DNA of 64,000 nt, from positions 10,885,823 through 10,949,822 of the forward strand of contig NC_085138.1 in assembly GCF_035046485.1 (NCBI RefSeq), in the 5' to 3' direction. The notes below the pieces were generated by a model. It ran no database searches, was not told the DNA's origin, and saw nothing but the letters and a program-made list of their open reading frames with translations. Below, one piece after another: positions 23,640-34,659 of the stretch. Every line of letters starts with the position of its first letter. Position 1 is the first letter of the stretch. This DNA is from Aedes albopictus (taxonomy: Eukaryota; Arthropoda; Insecta; Diptera; Culicidae). Both the position numbers and the translations under genes were made by a program.

Positions 23640-24835
23640 CGCGGGGGCCTCATTGGGGACACTTTTGGTTTTCAACCAAAACATGTCATGCGACGTATCA
23701 AACTCCATGATTTCGAGAGAATGAGACAGAAATGTTACACTGAAGTATGTATCAACTGATATGGCCGTTCCGCAACACCTGAAACAGGTTCCGCGGGGGC
23801 CTCATTGGGGACACTTCTGTTTTTCAACCAAAACAAGTCGTGCGACGTATCAAACTTCCTGATTTCGAGAGAATGAGACAGAAAAAGTAGACTGAAGTAT
23901 GTATCAACTCATATGGCCGCTCCGGAACATCTGGAACAGGTTCCGCGGGGGCCTCATTGGGGACACTACTGTTTTTCCAACCAAAACAAATCGTGCGACG
24001 TATCAAACTTCATGATTTCGGGAGAATGAGACAGAAAAGGTAGACTGAAGTATGTATCAACTCATATGGCCGCTCCGGAACACCTGGAACAGGTTCCGTG
24101 GGGGCCTCATTGGGGACACTTCTGTTTTTCAGCCAAAACAAGTCATGCGACGTATCAAACTTCCTGATTTCGATAGAATGAGACAGAAAAGGTAGACTGA
24201 AGTATGTATCAACTGATATGGCCGCTCCGGAACACCTGAAACAGGTTCCGCGGGGGCCTCATTGGGGACACTTCTGTTTTTCAACCAAAACAAGTCGTGC
24301 GACGTATCAAACTTCCTGATTTCGAGAGAATGAGCCAGAAAAAGTAGACTGAAGTATGTATCAACTCATATGGCCGCTCCGGAACACCTGGAACAGGTTC
24401 CGCGAGGGCCTCATTGGGGACACTTCTGATTTTCAACCAAAACAAGTCGTGCGACGTATCAAACTTCATGATTTCGAGAGAATGAGACAGAAAAGGTAGA
24501 CTGAAGTATGTATCAACTGATATGGCTGCTCCGGAACACCTGGAACAGGTTCCGCGGGGCCTCATTGGGGACTCTTCTGTTTTTCAACCAAAACAAGTCG
24601 TGCGACGTATCAAACTTCCAGATTTCGAGATAATGAGACAGAAAAAGTAGACTGAAATATGTATCAACTCATATGGCCGCTCCGGAACACCTGGAACAGG
24701 TTCCGTGGGGGCCTCATTGGGGACTCTTCTGTTTTTCAACCAAAACAAGTCGTGCGACGTATCAAACTTCATGATTTCGAGAGAATGAGACAGAAAAGGT
24801 AGACTGAAGTATATATCAACTCATATTATAAGTAT
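23640..24835. repeat. 152-bp tandem repeats, left arm
   Basis: GCCTCATTGGGGAC recurs at 23647, 23799, 23951, 24104, 24256, 24408, 24559 and 24711, so the period is 151-153 bp over eight units. Units share CCGGAACACCTG, ACCAAAACAAGTCGTGCGAC and GAGAATGAGACAGAAAA. Apparent frames on the minus strand are repeats of this unit. Confidence 0.9.
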
Positions 24836-25089
24836 AAAAAGTATTTTTGGTAATAAACATCAAACCTTTTATTTTTTTCAAACATATGCCGATTTATCAG
24901 AAAATATACAGCTTGTGGATTGCTTAATCTAAATTTAAAAGGAACCTATGGGAAGTTTTCTAGAGCGCCCTTTCAAGTCGATACCGAGTCGAGTTAACTT
25001 AGTTTTATCTTTTCTGGCTTATTCATTCGAAATCATGAAGTTTGATATGTTGCACGGCAGGTTTTGATTGTAAACCAGAAGTGTCATCA

Positions 25090-25880
25090 ATGACGCCACC
25101 GTGGAACCTGTGCTAGATATGCCGAGGTGGCCATATTAGTTGACACAGACTTAAGTCTATCATTTTTGGCTCATTCATTCTAAATCATGAAGTTTGGTAC
25201 GGCGCACGACATGTTTTGATTGAAAACAAGAAGCGTCTCCAATGAGGCCCCGGAAAACCTGTGCAAGATGTTCCGGGTGGTCATATTAGGTGATACAGGG
25301 TTTAGTCTATCATTTCTGGCTTATTCAATTGAAATCATGAGGTTTGATACATCGCACGACATGGTTTGGTTGAAAACCAGAAGTGTCCCTAATGAGGCCC
25401 CGCGGAACCTGCTCCAGTTGTTCCGGAGCAGCCATATCAGTTGATACATACTTCAGTCTACCTTTTCTGTCTCATTCTCTCGAAATCAGGAAGTTTGATA
25501 CGTCGTACGACTTGTTTTGGCTGAAAAACATAAGAGTCCCCAATGAGGCCCCCGCGGAACCTGTTCCAGGTGTTCCGGAGCGGCCATATCAGTTGATACA
25601 TACTTCAGTCTACCTTTTCTGTCACATTCTCTCGAAATCAGGAAGTTTGATACGTCGCACGACTTGTTTTGGTTGAAAAACAGAAGTGTCCCCAATGAGG
25701 CCGCCGCGGAACCTGTTTCAGGTGTTCCGGAGCGGCCATATCAGTTGATACATACTTCAGTGTAACTTTTCTGTCTCATTCTCTCAAAATCATGAAGTTT
25801 GATACGTCGCATGACATGTTTTGGTTGAAAACCAAAAGTGTCCCCAATGAGGCCCCCGCGGAACCTGTCACGGTGGTCCG
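25090..25880. repeat. 152-bp tandem repeats, right arm (inverted)
   Basis: The complementary word GTCCCCAATGAGGCC or a variant recurs about every 152 bp near 25250, 25395, 25548, 25700 and 25852. A more diverged unit lies near 25090. Divergence rises toward the centre of the element. Confidence 0.85.
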
Positions 25881-26195
25881 GATCGGTCAACTTATAAAAA
25901 TCTGGTTATTGCAGTTGTGTTTTATTGCTCGCAACAAAAATTACGCTGAAAATTGATGATTCAAATACAATAACCTACGAAATAATCACTTTTTGCCATT
26001 TTGGCACCCCCCCTGACCCCAGTACAATCCGGAATATCTCCGGAATGGTTCCGGATGTTGCATGGCCACTTGAGTATAATAAACTAGCACCAAATTATGA
26101 TCGATTGAGGGCGACTTCAAAAAAATCGGCTAAAAATTGACGAAATGCCAGCATTTTGAAAATGAGATGTCAAGGTGCGGGTATGTGAAGGTTAA

Positions 26196-26420
26196 TAGCA
26201 CACATCACGGTGAAATTCAAGTTCGATTCGAGCTATAATCCGAAAAATCGGCCGATGGGAAGTGCCTCAAAAGTGAGTTAACTTGTTTTTGCGCACAGAC
26301 ATACATACACACATACATACACACATACATACATCATCTCAATTCGTCGAACTGAGTTGATTGGTATATGTGACTTGCCCTCCGACAGTCGATTCCACGC
26401 TTCAAACAAAATGTCTTTGA
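26196..26420 (-). repeat. Satellite element, right piece, with (CATA)n
   Basis: ACATACATACACAC repeats at 26298-26332 are followed by CATCTCAATTCGTCGAACTG. This mirrors 58120-58260, where the complement precedes a (TG)n run. It continues the dispersed element split at the TTAA site. Confidence 0.6.
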
Positions 26421-26504
26421 TCAAATCGCACAATTTGGGTTTCACCCAGTTATGCAAATGATTTCAATTTTAAACACCCCACCCGAGGAAGCCAACCAAA
26501 CCAA

Positions 26505-26670
26505 GTCCGAATCGTAGATAACAAGGCAAAGAAACGTCAAAAACTTGTTTGCTGCGGCGACTTTCGGTTGCTTCATTCGCTCGAGGTTGTACTGTGGCGG
26601 TCGCCGGTACCGTATTTTGATGATGACGGATAGTTTTTCGTGCAGCTCGACCATCAAAGTCGATGTTAGC
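26505..26670 (-). pseudogene. RTE-like LINE endonuclease-region fragment
   Basis: The minus-strand frame reads RRPPQYNLERMKQP, resembling the segment between endonuclease and RT in RTE-type LINEs. The same segment is present in diverged form at about 42700-42760. The fragment is isolated, with no RT attached. Confidence 0.5.
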
Positions 26671-26679
26671 TCCTTTATT

Positions 26680-27420
26680 CTTACTCAATAATATGTAAAT
26701 GGAGGTCAGTATTTGCGTGCTTTTCAAAACAACTTTCTGTACATTTATTCGGGTTATTTTCCACTCACTTCATCAGCCTTCATAAAACATAACCTAACAA
26801 CATAAAAAAGCAACAAAACAAAAAAGGGTTTATTTTCCCATATTGAACAGCACACACTCAATTGTTACATAATTTCCCCATTGCAGTTTTTGTTGGTTCC
26901 GAAAAGGCAATGCATGCCGGAGGAATGAGGTAAATTGAATCGACTATTATTATCTCCGGCGATAAGCTGGAAATTTCATTAAATAACTGTTGTGCAATTC
27001 ACTTCAATTTTTTCCCCCGACTCGAACATGAACAACATCAGTGAGTGGCGAATTCGGGTGCCCTTTTATCCAATCAATAAACCGGGAATGGGCAGTCGGC
27101 GATGGGGTGCAGATGATATTTATTTTCCTTCTCGGGATAATCTTTTTAATTGTATGTTTTCATTTGCGGGTCGAGCGGTTAATGAATTTGCAATGTTTTG
27201 ACGTAGGACTACGTCTCTCTTTTCTATACCGGGTGTCATTCTAAATTTTCAGAAATCAGCCGCGTTACGTTTAAAGTGGAGATTTTGAGCGTTAATAGCT
27301 CAGCCATTTCTTGTTGAATTTTCAAAATTTTGGCACCAATCGATTGCAAATCTTTACACCAATTATGTCCAATAATAATATTTGCTGTTTTTCAATAACA
27401 AACTTTTGAAAAATTGGGAA
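26680..27420. other. Unassigned intergenic DNA
   Basis: No repeat or gene is recognised. Confidence 0.35.
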
Positions 27421-27443
27421 AAGTGAACCCATGTTTATTCCAG

Positions 27444-27501
27444 CCAATCACGATCGAGCACATTTTGGAGCACATTTTGGATGCTCCCGTCGAATATAAA
27501 A
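27444..27501 (+). promoter_or_regulatory. CCAAT and TATA motifs, histone-like unit 1
   Basis: CCAATCA (27444-27450) stands about 45 bp upstream of TATAAAA (27495-27501). The arrangement fits a replication-type histone promoter and is followed 485 bp on by a histone-type 3' stem-loop. Confidence 0.45.
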
Positions 27502-28060
27502 GCTACTGCTTCTTCGCATCTTCCCTCATTTGCCTTTGTCGTCTCGAGGTGAACGCATCGAACGAGAGCTGCCCACTTTCTTCGTTTGCGTTTTCGCTCA
27601 TTATTCTTTGACGGCCGTGTTGGCTCGGCGTCGGTGGTTGTCGGCAAGGGTGCTGTTGCACATTCGCCTTCTAACCGTCTAACGCGGCAGACGAAGGAAA
27701 GAATACGTTTCATCGATTGCTCGGCGGTGGTGGCAGAGGCAGCAAAATCCACAGAAAGATCAGCGACATACGAATTTGCGAGTTGCGTCGCTGTCCTCGG
27801 GGCTCGGTCCTTTCGCCGATTGATTGGCGGTGGCGCATTGATGATAGCATCAGGAACATCCAGGGCAACAAGCGGCGGGCCAATTTTCGACGGCGTTCAG
27901 CATTCAGCACGGAGGAATCCAACACGCATTGCGTGGCATGATAAATTCATGTCATTTTTTGTCTAAAATCTTTCAATATTCAATCGGTTCTTTTCAGGAC
28001 CATAGAAAATTATTCATCAAGAGCTGTGAATCAGATAATTATTTCATTCCATCATGGATC
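27495..28060 (+). pseudogene. Decayed histone-type transcription unit 1
   Basis: TATA box to stem-loop spans about 500 bp, the size of a core-histone mRNA. The last part (27840-27966) resembles 28500-28631 of unit 2, including ACACGCATTGCGTGGCA and a stop at the same place (27964-27966 here). The short common C-terminal frame carries the word PTRIAW. I cannot align the frame to any one core histone, so the product is unknown. The class is inferred from flanking signals only. Confidence 0.4.
27986..28001 (+). terminator. Histone-type 3' stem-loop, unit 1
   Basis: GGTTCT-TTTC-AGGACC gives a 6-bp stem (one G-U pair) and a 4-base loop, matching the replication-dependent histone 3' end (GGYYYU-UYUN-ARRRCC). 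CAAGAGCTG follows about 20 bases on, as a possible downstream element. Confidence 0.6.
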
Positions 28061-28326
28061 GGTAAAAGTGTGGTGCAACCGAAAAGTGAAAGATTGAATG
28101 CTTGGTGGCCCCGCAAGAATGATGATGCCGGCCACTAATGGTTCCATCCGGAATTTATCAACCCTATCCGAACCATTTTTCGTGAAACATCGATAAATTA
28201 TAACGTTGTTCGAGTTAAAATGATCTTAACCTTACAATATTTTGATTACCTTATTCGTTAAATGGAAATTTTCTCATTCCTCGATTGATTAACCGTTTCA
28301 AGCGTCTGGTGCATGCGGGGCGGGTC

Positions 28327-28395
28327 ATGCAAATAAAATATACTGAAAAGCCAGCCGAATGGGAGGAGCTTCATCTGCTAATCTAGGGCATAAAA
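28327..28395 (+). promoter_or_regulatory. Octamer and TATA-like motifs, histone-like unit 2
   Basis: ATGCAAAT (28327-28334), the octamer known from H2B-type promoters, precedes CATAAAAGC (28389-28397). The same block recurs at 28969-29040. Confidence 0.5.
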
Positions 28396-28700
28396 GCTAC
28401 TCCCTCTGATTTCTTTCGTCATTTTCGTTGGATCAGTCAAGCAGGGTGGATGTCACCTCCACACCTGAGCACTACCCATCGGCGACTCTCGGCTATCGTG
28501 CTGATAGCGTCATGAATCTTATCCACGGCAGAAAGCGGCCTACCAATTTTCGGTGGCATCCTGCAGGATTAGCACGGAGAAAGCCAACACGCATTGCGTG
28601 GCAAGGCGGTTTCATGCCATTTTCTTCCTGAAATCGTTACTTTATCAAACGGTCCTTATCAGGATCACCAAAAAATGATTCTTCAAGAGTTGTAAATCAG
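28389..28700 (+). pseudogene. Decayed histone-type transcription unit 2
   Basis: Only about 260 bp separate the TATA-like box from the stem-loop at 28651, so this unit lost about 230 bp relative to unit 1. Its last 60 codons (to the stop at 28629-28631) share PTRIAW and FM endings with unit 1. Product unknown. Confidence 0.4.
28651..28666 (+). terminator. Histone-type 3' stem-loop, unit 2
   Basis: GGTCCT-TATC-AGGATC forms a 6-bp stem with one G-U pair and a 4-base loop. It is followed by ACCA, as in histone mRNAs, and by CAAGAG about 20 bases on. Position and flanks match unit 1. Confidence 0.65.
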
Positions 28701-29396
28701 ATAATTTTACTCCATCAATCGAGAAAAGTGTGGTTCACCCGAAAAATGAATGATTGAATTCCGGCCACTAATGGTTCCACCCAGAATTCAGCAACGCATT
28801 ACCCTATCAGAACTATTTTCCGTAAAACATTGTTTAACTCTAACAATTTTCGAATTAAAATGATCTAAATCATCCAATATTTTGTTTACTTTAACGCTTA
28901 ATGAATTTTTTTTTTCCATTTCTGGGTTGATTAATCGTTTGAAGCGTCTGAAGCAGGCGGGGCGGGCCATGCAAATGAAATATTCTGGAAAGCCAGCCGA
29001 ATGGGAGGAGCTGCATCTGCTAATCTAGGGGTATAAAAGCTGTTCCCTCTGATTTCTTTCTGGATTCCACCAGACTGAAAAAATGTCGAATGTCGGGTCA
29101 ATTTTTATCGAATGTTGGGCCACTGTTGGACCAACATCGATCAACTATTGGGTCTATGTTAGGTTTGGTGGCTAAAATCAAAATAGGTGAATGATAGGTT
29201 GATGTCGGGTTTGACGTCATCAACTATGGTAAAAGCTTTAAACCTACAACACCACAAATTTATGCTTCCTAGCTGGGGCTCAATTGAATGATGTGCCTTG
29301 ACTGAGGCTGGAGCTGAAAATTAGTAAAAGCTCGAGATCAGTCTTACCCAACCAATCACAATCAAGCATAGTTCTGTGAGGCGACACGACGAAACT

Positions 29397-29880
29397 TATA
29401 TAAGTGGTGCACACACTCATTTCGATCATTTCATCGGCACACACAGCAGCGGACGGACAGCACCGAGCGGCAGCAAGATCCCAAAAAAGATCCGCTTCAA
29501 CGGATGAGCAAGCGGGTGGCACCGCCCTCTGTCCAATGAAGCCTCGATTCTTTTCGGATCCATCGGCAGTGGAGGCAGTAGCGGAAGCAACATCCAAAGA
29601 AAAATCCGCCTCGGCAAACGAAAATTCGATTGGCGTCACTTTTCGTTTGCCGGGGCCCCGATTCTTTCATGGATTTTCGGTGGCAGCAGCAGCAAGATCC
29701 CAAAAAAGATCCGCTTCAACGGATGAGCAAGCGGGTGGCACCGCGCTCTGTACAATGAAGCCTCGATTCTTTTCGGATCAATCGGTGGTGGCGGCATGGG
29801 TGGCAATGAATTATACCAAAATGGTTCTTTTAAGGGCCCCAAAGCTTCCGAAAGAGTTATTTGGAGCATTATTCAATTAT
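29397..29880 (+). repeat. TATA-headed block with ~240-bp internal duplication
   Basis: CCAATCA (29352-29358) and TATATAA (29397-29403) precede two copies (about 29467-29560 and 29693-29785) of a segment with AAGATCCCAAAAAAGATCCG and GATGAGCAAGCGGGTGGCAC. One frame (29404-29886, not starting with ATG) runs through both copies. It shows no known domain. It may be another decayed unit of the 27.4-29.0 kb family. Confidence 0.45.
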
Positions 29881-30031
29881 TTCTAAAAATTCAACTAATT
29901 CTAATTTTTATAGTTTAGTTTATCGATAAAGTTTAATTTTTATACTAAATATACACCGCTGTATATTTGGTATTTGAAATTCCAAATTTGCTGTCAATGT
30001 CATTCCAATCGAGTAGGATACCTGTCAAATG

Positions 30032-30271
30032 CGCTTTAAGGTTGAAGGATTCGTCATTGACATAATCGTCATCATTGAAAGTTCGAAAGCAGTTTTCTCA
30101 TTCTAAACTGAAATTTCTGCAGTGAAAATAAGTTCACTGTACTCCAATCTTCAGCCGCAATACAGTGAATACATTTTCACTGCGGAAATTTCAGCTTTGT
30201 ACGAGAAAACTGCTTTCGAATTTTCAATGATGACGATTATTTCAATGACGAATCCTTCAACTTTAAAGGCA
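30032..30271. repeat. Foldback repeat, ~240 bp
   Basis: TTTAAGGTTGAAGGATTCGT at the left is mirrored by its complement at the right, and GAAAGCAGTTTTCTC and GAAATTTCTGCAGTGAAAAT are mirrored inside. No clear target duplication. Confidence 0.65.
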
Positions 30272-30452
30272 TTGCTCGGCAGCATCATCGTCATGATACG
30301 GGAATCATCATTACCAGCAACAATCGCCAGATTTCGAGTCTTTAGCATATAGTGATTTTACTCTGGCCGTTATTTTTGCTGAATAGATACACGTTTACTT
30401 CATCTGTGAGCCAGAAATTCTTTATTATGCGTTAAAAATTAGTCCTACGTCA

Positions 30453-30792
30453 CACGGTGTCAAAATTTCGATTATTATCAAACATTCGTGTACCTCGAAT
30501 TTTTCTCCGAAAATGATTAGTATTTGGGCTATGTATTCATAATCGGAAAACTAGAAAATATTTCATCGGCGAAAATTTTTCCATACATTTTGTATGGAAC
30601 GTTTTTTGGGCTAAAATAGTAATTATTGATTTTTAGTATGGAAAATAGACGAAAACTGATCTAACTCAAATTTTCCCCGATAGAATATTTTCAAATTTTG
30701 CATTTATACATTATAACCGAAATTCTAACATTCTATGAAGAAAAATCCGAGGTACATGAAAGTTCGATAATAATCAAAATTTTGACACCGTG
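30453..30792. mobile_element. MITE with CGTCA duplication
   Basis: The ends CACGGTGTCAAAATTT and the complement AATTTTGACACCGTG lie between CGTCA at 30448-30452 and 30793-30797. Inverted similarity runs at least 60 bp inward, including CATGTACCTCGG. It is 340 bp without coding. The 5-bp duplication does not identify a superfamily by itself. Confidence 0.7.
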
Positions 30793-30799
30793 CGTCAAC

Positions 30800-32940
30800 A
30801 TTGCGGTTATGTCTCAGACATTACACACTCCTAGTTTTTTTTTGATTGCCTACGCCAATGATCCGGATTGAGGGTCGCGATAAAGTATGAATTTTTGATA
30901 TTAATCTTTCTTATGGTTACGTTTGTTCAACCCACAGATTATACCGTAAGTAGGCAACCGCTTGAAAGTAAACCTAAATGTGCTTCATTAAAATGAAATA
31001 TATCCACGATCCTAGAAGAACAAGCACGTGCCCCAGCAGCGTACATACTAGTACTAGGCCAGGTCACGTTTGACGCAGATTTTCGGTTGACGTAAATCTT
31101 CTTATGGTTCTAGTGGCATTCCGAGGAAGCTTTGACTTCCCAACCTAGGTTGCCGTTCCGCCTGATTTCCAACCTGTATGGGGGTCGTGTGTGTACGCTT
31201 GAACCTACCTGCTTGTGTTTGCTTTGTGGCGTAAGAGCTACGTGAATGTGGGTCCCGCCCGCCCAAGAGACAAACGGTGTGGTAAATTAATTGGTCGTAA
31301 TTAACATGATTTATAGTCAATTTGCCGTTTAACGTGAGCCCGGAAGAGCATAGGAGAGCCCCACTCGAGAACAGTTTTTCGCTTAGGAGTCGATGTAAAT
31401 TATTTCCCAAGCATGTGGTTAATTAACAGCGCGGGGAAGAGATGTTGTGGTGGACCATCATACAGTTACATGGAAATTTATATTCAATTTATGGTGCTTG
31501 ATCATGTTATCATATGTGGAAGTATAAAAAATCTAGTTGTTCAATTGATTCCGATTAATTATTCTCCAAAAACACTACAACAGTCCCAACTAACAATTAC
31601 AAGCTTCAAACAAGCATGCATGTTAACTAAATTATTGCTTAATAATGGCTATTGTACCTGAATTGAAATTGTATACATTACTGTACAAAGGATTATTCGA
31701 GCGAAACTTTAGTCTTTCGCGTTGGTTTCAAAACAAATTACTTATAACTCTTTTCAAGAGTTTATTAATAATTTCGTTCGACTACCACTTATTCCCGTAC
31801 AAAAAATGATGCTCTGATGGATGCTCTTTTTTCCCTCCAGAATAGCGTGAGTGTGGAACATTATTACAAAAAATAAAAATCTCCGGAGGAATTTTCGCGA
31901 CATTCTAGAAGGAATCTCCACTAAATTCTAGGGGGAATCTGCACGAGATTCCCATTGTAGCCTCGTGGAGTCTAGTGGAGATTTACCCTAGAATTTCGTA
32001 AAAAATCTAGCAGGAATTTCAGGGAGTGTCCCCTAGACCGGCCCAAATACAAAAATGTCGAAAAATTCCACGGTGCACCCTCTAGAATCGTGCCTTTGGA
32101 TAAGAAGAACAATCTGTGAAAGATTCAGCTCAATCGGTTGAAAACTGAGCTGGCGCAAATGAGTTGAAGGTTTGTATGGGATTCTCAATCCAAATATATG
32201 GGAAATTGCATGCCCTGCAGTCTCTCATACAGCACGTCGGTTTGACAAGTTCGATTTGACTCAGAATTGAAAGAATAGCAGTTGATACCCTAATGAACAA
32301 CTTTGTAGAAGACCATATCATGATAAAACTTAATTTAGTTGCGGTTTTATCCAAAGAAACCAGGATGAGGACATCTTCCCCCGTTTACTCTCGGTTGTTA
32401 TATGCAGCACGTGTTGGTCGGCCGCAGCTTGCGCGCTACATCATAGGCAGCGAATCTCGGGATACATATTTCATAAAACTGTTCCTAAAACATTTTTTAA
32501 TGTCACCAGAATTATAAGATGACCAGCTGCAATAAATTTAAATGTATCTTTATGCAACTCAGCATCATTATTTCTTTTTTTTACTACTCGTTTCAGTATC
32601 ATAATGACCAACTTTTCCGTACCGGTTCATTATGCAGCAGAAATCAGTTGCATAATGAAAAAATAGTTGCATAATGATCATAATGCAACTCATATGAGTT
32701 GCATTATGAACATTATGCAACTCAAATGAGTTGTATAATGAAAAAAAAAATCATTGCATAAAATTTTGTATGGAACTCGTTGCAAAACTCGATTTTTTTA
32801 GCACTCTTCGTATTTATCCAACTCGGAAAATGTAGGACTCATGCAGAAAAAATCAACTTTTTGCGACTCGTTACATAAATAACTATTATCATTTCCATAC
32901 AAACATTATAATAAACTTAGTTATAGGTTTGAAAATACAA
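30800..32940. other. Unassigned intergenic DNA
   Basis: No gene is supported. 31870-32000 has short GGAATCT/AGATTCC inverted words resembling the 24-bp array. 32620-32745 is described separately. Confidence 0.4.
32620..32745. repeat. Cluster of inverted AGTTGCATAATG words
   Basis: AGTTGCATAATG or its complement CATTATGCAACT occurs about six times in both orientations, with a palindromic CAACTCATATGAGTTG at the centre. A similar pair lies at 17030-17090. Confidence 0.6.
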
Positions 32941-32945
32941 TATGT

Positions 32946-33182
32946 GGGCTTCGTGGCCGTGCGGTTAGCGGCGTCAGTCGTCTAGGCGTTTCGTAAGCCT
33001 CGGAGTGCGGGTTCGATTCCCGCTCCAGTCGGGGAAAATTTTTCGTCGAACGGAAAATTCTCCATTGGGCCACTGGGTGTTATGTGTGTTGTCCGTTGTC
33101 TCGTGTCTCGTGTATGTGTTCAGTCTGTGCAGCCTCTGGCTGAAGACGGTGTAGTGTCTTTTTTTTTTCTTTTCTTTTTTTT
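32946..33182 (+). mobile_element. tRNA-headed SINE, family 3
   Basis: It begins GGGCTTCGTGGCCGTGCGG, with B box GGGTTCGATTCCC at about 33009, then a body with CCACTGGGTGTTATG and GCAGCCTCTGGCTGAA and a T-rich tail. The head folds only roughly as a tRNA and runs on into the body, so it is not a tRNA gene. A relative lies at 56382-56582 (-). Confidence 0.8.
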
Positions 33183-33469
33183 TAATATACCTTTTATAAA
33201 TGAACGTTTTATCGGTAGTGTTTGGTTCGCAATTTCACCGCTGAGTAGCGCTGTTGAACTTTGAAAACAAAACATGTTTAAATGATCATGTTTACCAAAA
33301 AAATGTATTTTCAGCAAATTTGTACAGAAAGCTCAAGATTCTGAAATGGTGGAAAGTATGGTAGCAATTCCACCACTACGTGGCGCTGATGTGGATATTT
33401 TTTGATATTGCATCTTATGGTCATAATCACCTACAAAGTTGATGTCTTAAATTAGGTTGCTCGGAAGTC

Positions 33470-33690
33470 TTGTATTTGGCAAGTGTGTTAAATAAGGTAA
33501 CTTGTATGGACTTTGGAGAGATTTTTTATTGCATTTTTCGAAAAGTTTTTTTTTCTGTTGGGGATATAGTACCACTGCGATCAGTAATTTGATCTATTGT
33601 GGCGGAAAACTTACAGCTAGTTGATATTTTTTTAAACAGTGAAAATTTTGCCTGTGTCAATCATATTGTCTATCCCCTGTAGATAAGGGT
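33470..33690. mobile_element. Partial MITE, one end only
   Basis: It ends GTCTATCCCCTGTA and contains CATTTTTCGAAAAGTT and AAATTTTGCCTGT, like the right half of the complete element at 52758-53678. The opposite end is missing, and the element at 33732 follows it. Confidence 0.6.
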
Positions 33691-33731
33691 AGCCTTGTAT
33701 GAAATTAAACCGGGATGCGGCATTTTAAATA

Positions 33732-34616
33732 GAGTAAAGTGGGGCAAAAGTTCGAGTGGGGCAAGAGTTTCTTTTGAAGTTTTTGAGCTCAATTCATTTT
33801 TTTTGGGTGTCAAGGTTGTTCGAAGTCTTTTTGAAAAAGAGTCTTTCACTCCAAAAATTATGAAAATTGATCAATAATTCGAAAAGTTATGACAAAATGT
33901 TGGTTTTTGATCAAAAAATTGTAATATGCGATGGTCCTTCCAACGTATGGAATGGAATTGTTATGAAATCGAATTCGATATTTTATTTTGGGGTGTAACT
34001 AGGTATATTTTGAAGATGCATTAGCATGTATAACTTTTTGCAAAAAAGATTTGGAAATCATATTTTACACATAGTGGGGCAAAAGTTCGAGTCATGTAGC
34101 AACTTTAGGTAAAAACCTAAAATTCTGCAAAATGTATATATTATCTCTAAAAATGATGGAATTAGTGGGAAAATTCGATCAAAGTTGAAAAAAAAATGTC
34201 GTTTCATCTGAATTTGACGGAAAACTAATAATTTTTGGCGTAGTAAATTTAACCCAGATTTGGGTAAAATCCAGATCGAACTTTAAAGTGTATTTCAGTT
34301 CCAATATCAAATATTAATTGGTTTTCGGTATTCAGATTACCAAAGTGTCGAAATAGTGTGCTACGGTTAGTGGAATTCCACAAACACTAGATTCGAACTT
34401 TTGCCCCAGTGGTGGGGCAAGAGTTCGAATTAGACACACACATACAAAAAGTGTTGTAACTCAAAATTGAAAAGACATTTGGCATAACTTTGTTCAGCAA
34501 ATTTTTAGCTCACGGATGGTAGAATCACCACACGGTATTCAATTATTTTATCTGCTTCGATTTCTTGAAAAAAGTTTAATTTTCAACTAAGGTCGAACTT
34601 TTGCCCCACCTTACTC
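33732..34616. mobile_element. 885-bp MITE-like element with TA duplication
   Basis: The ends GAGTAAAGTGGGGCAAAAG and CTTTTGCCCCACCTTACTC are flanked by TA (33730-33731, 34617-34618). The word GGGGCAAAAGTTCGA or its complement also occurs inside. No transposase frame is present. TA site and size suggest a Tc1/mariner-type derivative. Confidence 0.75.
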
Positions 34617-34659
34617 TACAAGGTTTATATATGCCTTAGAGGCCGTTCATTGTGTCAAG

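Larger units (their letters stand above)
23308..26191. mobile_element. 2.9-kb foldback element with TTAA duplication (piggyBac-like)
   Basis: The ends CCTTCACATACCCGCACC and its complement are flanked by TTAA at 23304-23307 and 26192-26195. The first ~330 bp of each arm are unique and mirror-imaged (including the run of seven to eight G/C after CTGACCCC). Tandem 152-bp units follow, eight in the left arm and about six inverted in the right, with an AT-rich centre (24830-25090). TTAA sites and CCY ends suggest mobilisation by a piggyBac transposase, which it does not encode. Confidence 0.75.
28040..29070 (+). repeat. ~650-bp tandem duplication of histone-like promoter region
   Basis: 28080-28420 and 28730-29070 are diverged copies. 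They share CGGCCACTAATGGTTCCA, the ATGCAAAT block, GCCAGCCGAATGGGAGGAG and TTCCCTCTGATTTCTTTC-like ends. The second copy ends at the TATA box 29032-29040, with no histone-like body after it. Confidence 0.75.

Noticed and set aside
24281..24565. 94-residue minus-strand frame with repeated PVPGVPERPYEL
   Set aside because: It repeats every 152 bp with the satellite unit and appears in inverted form in the other arm.
27586..27966. Calling unit 1 a specific core histone
   Set aside because: Individual short words look histone-like in places, but no continuous alignment to H1, H2A, H2B, H3 or H4 could be supported by eye.
32946..33030. Functional tRNA gene
   Set aside because: The A and B boxes are present, but the acceptor stem does not close cleanly and the sequence runs on into a SINE body and tail.
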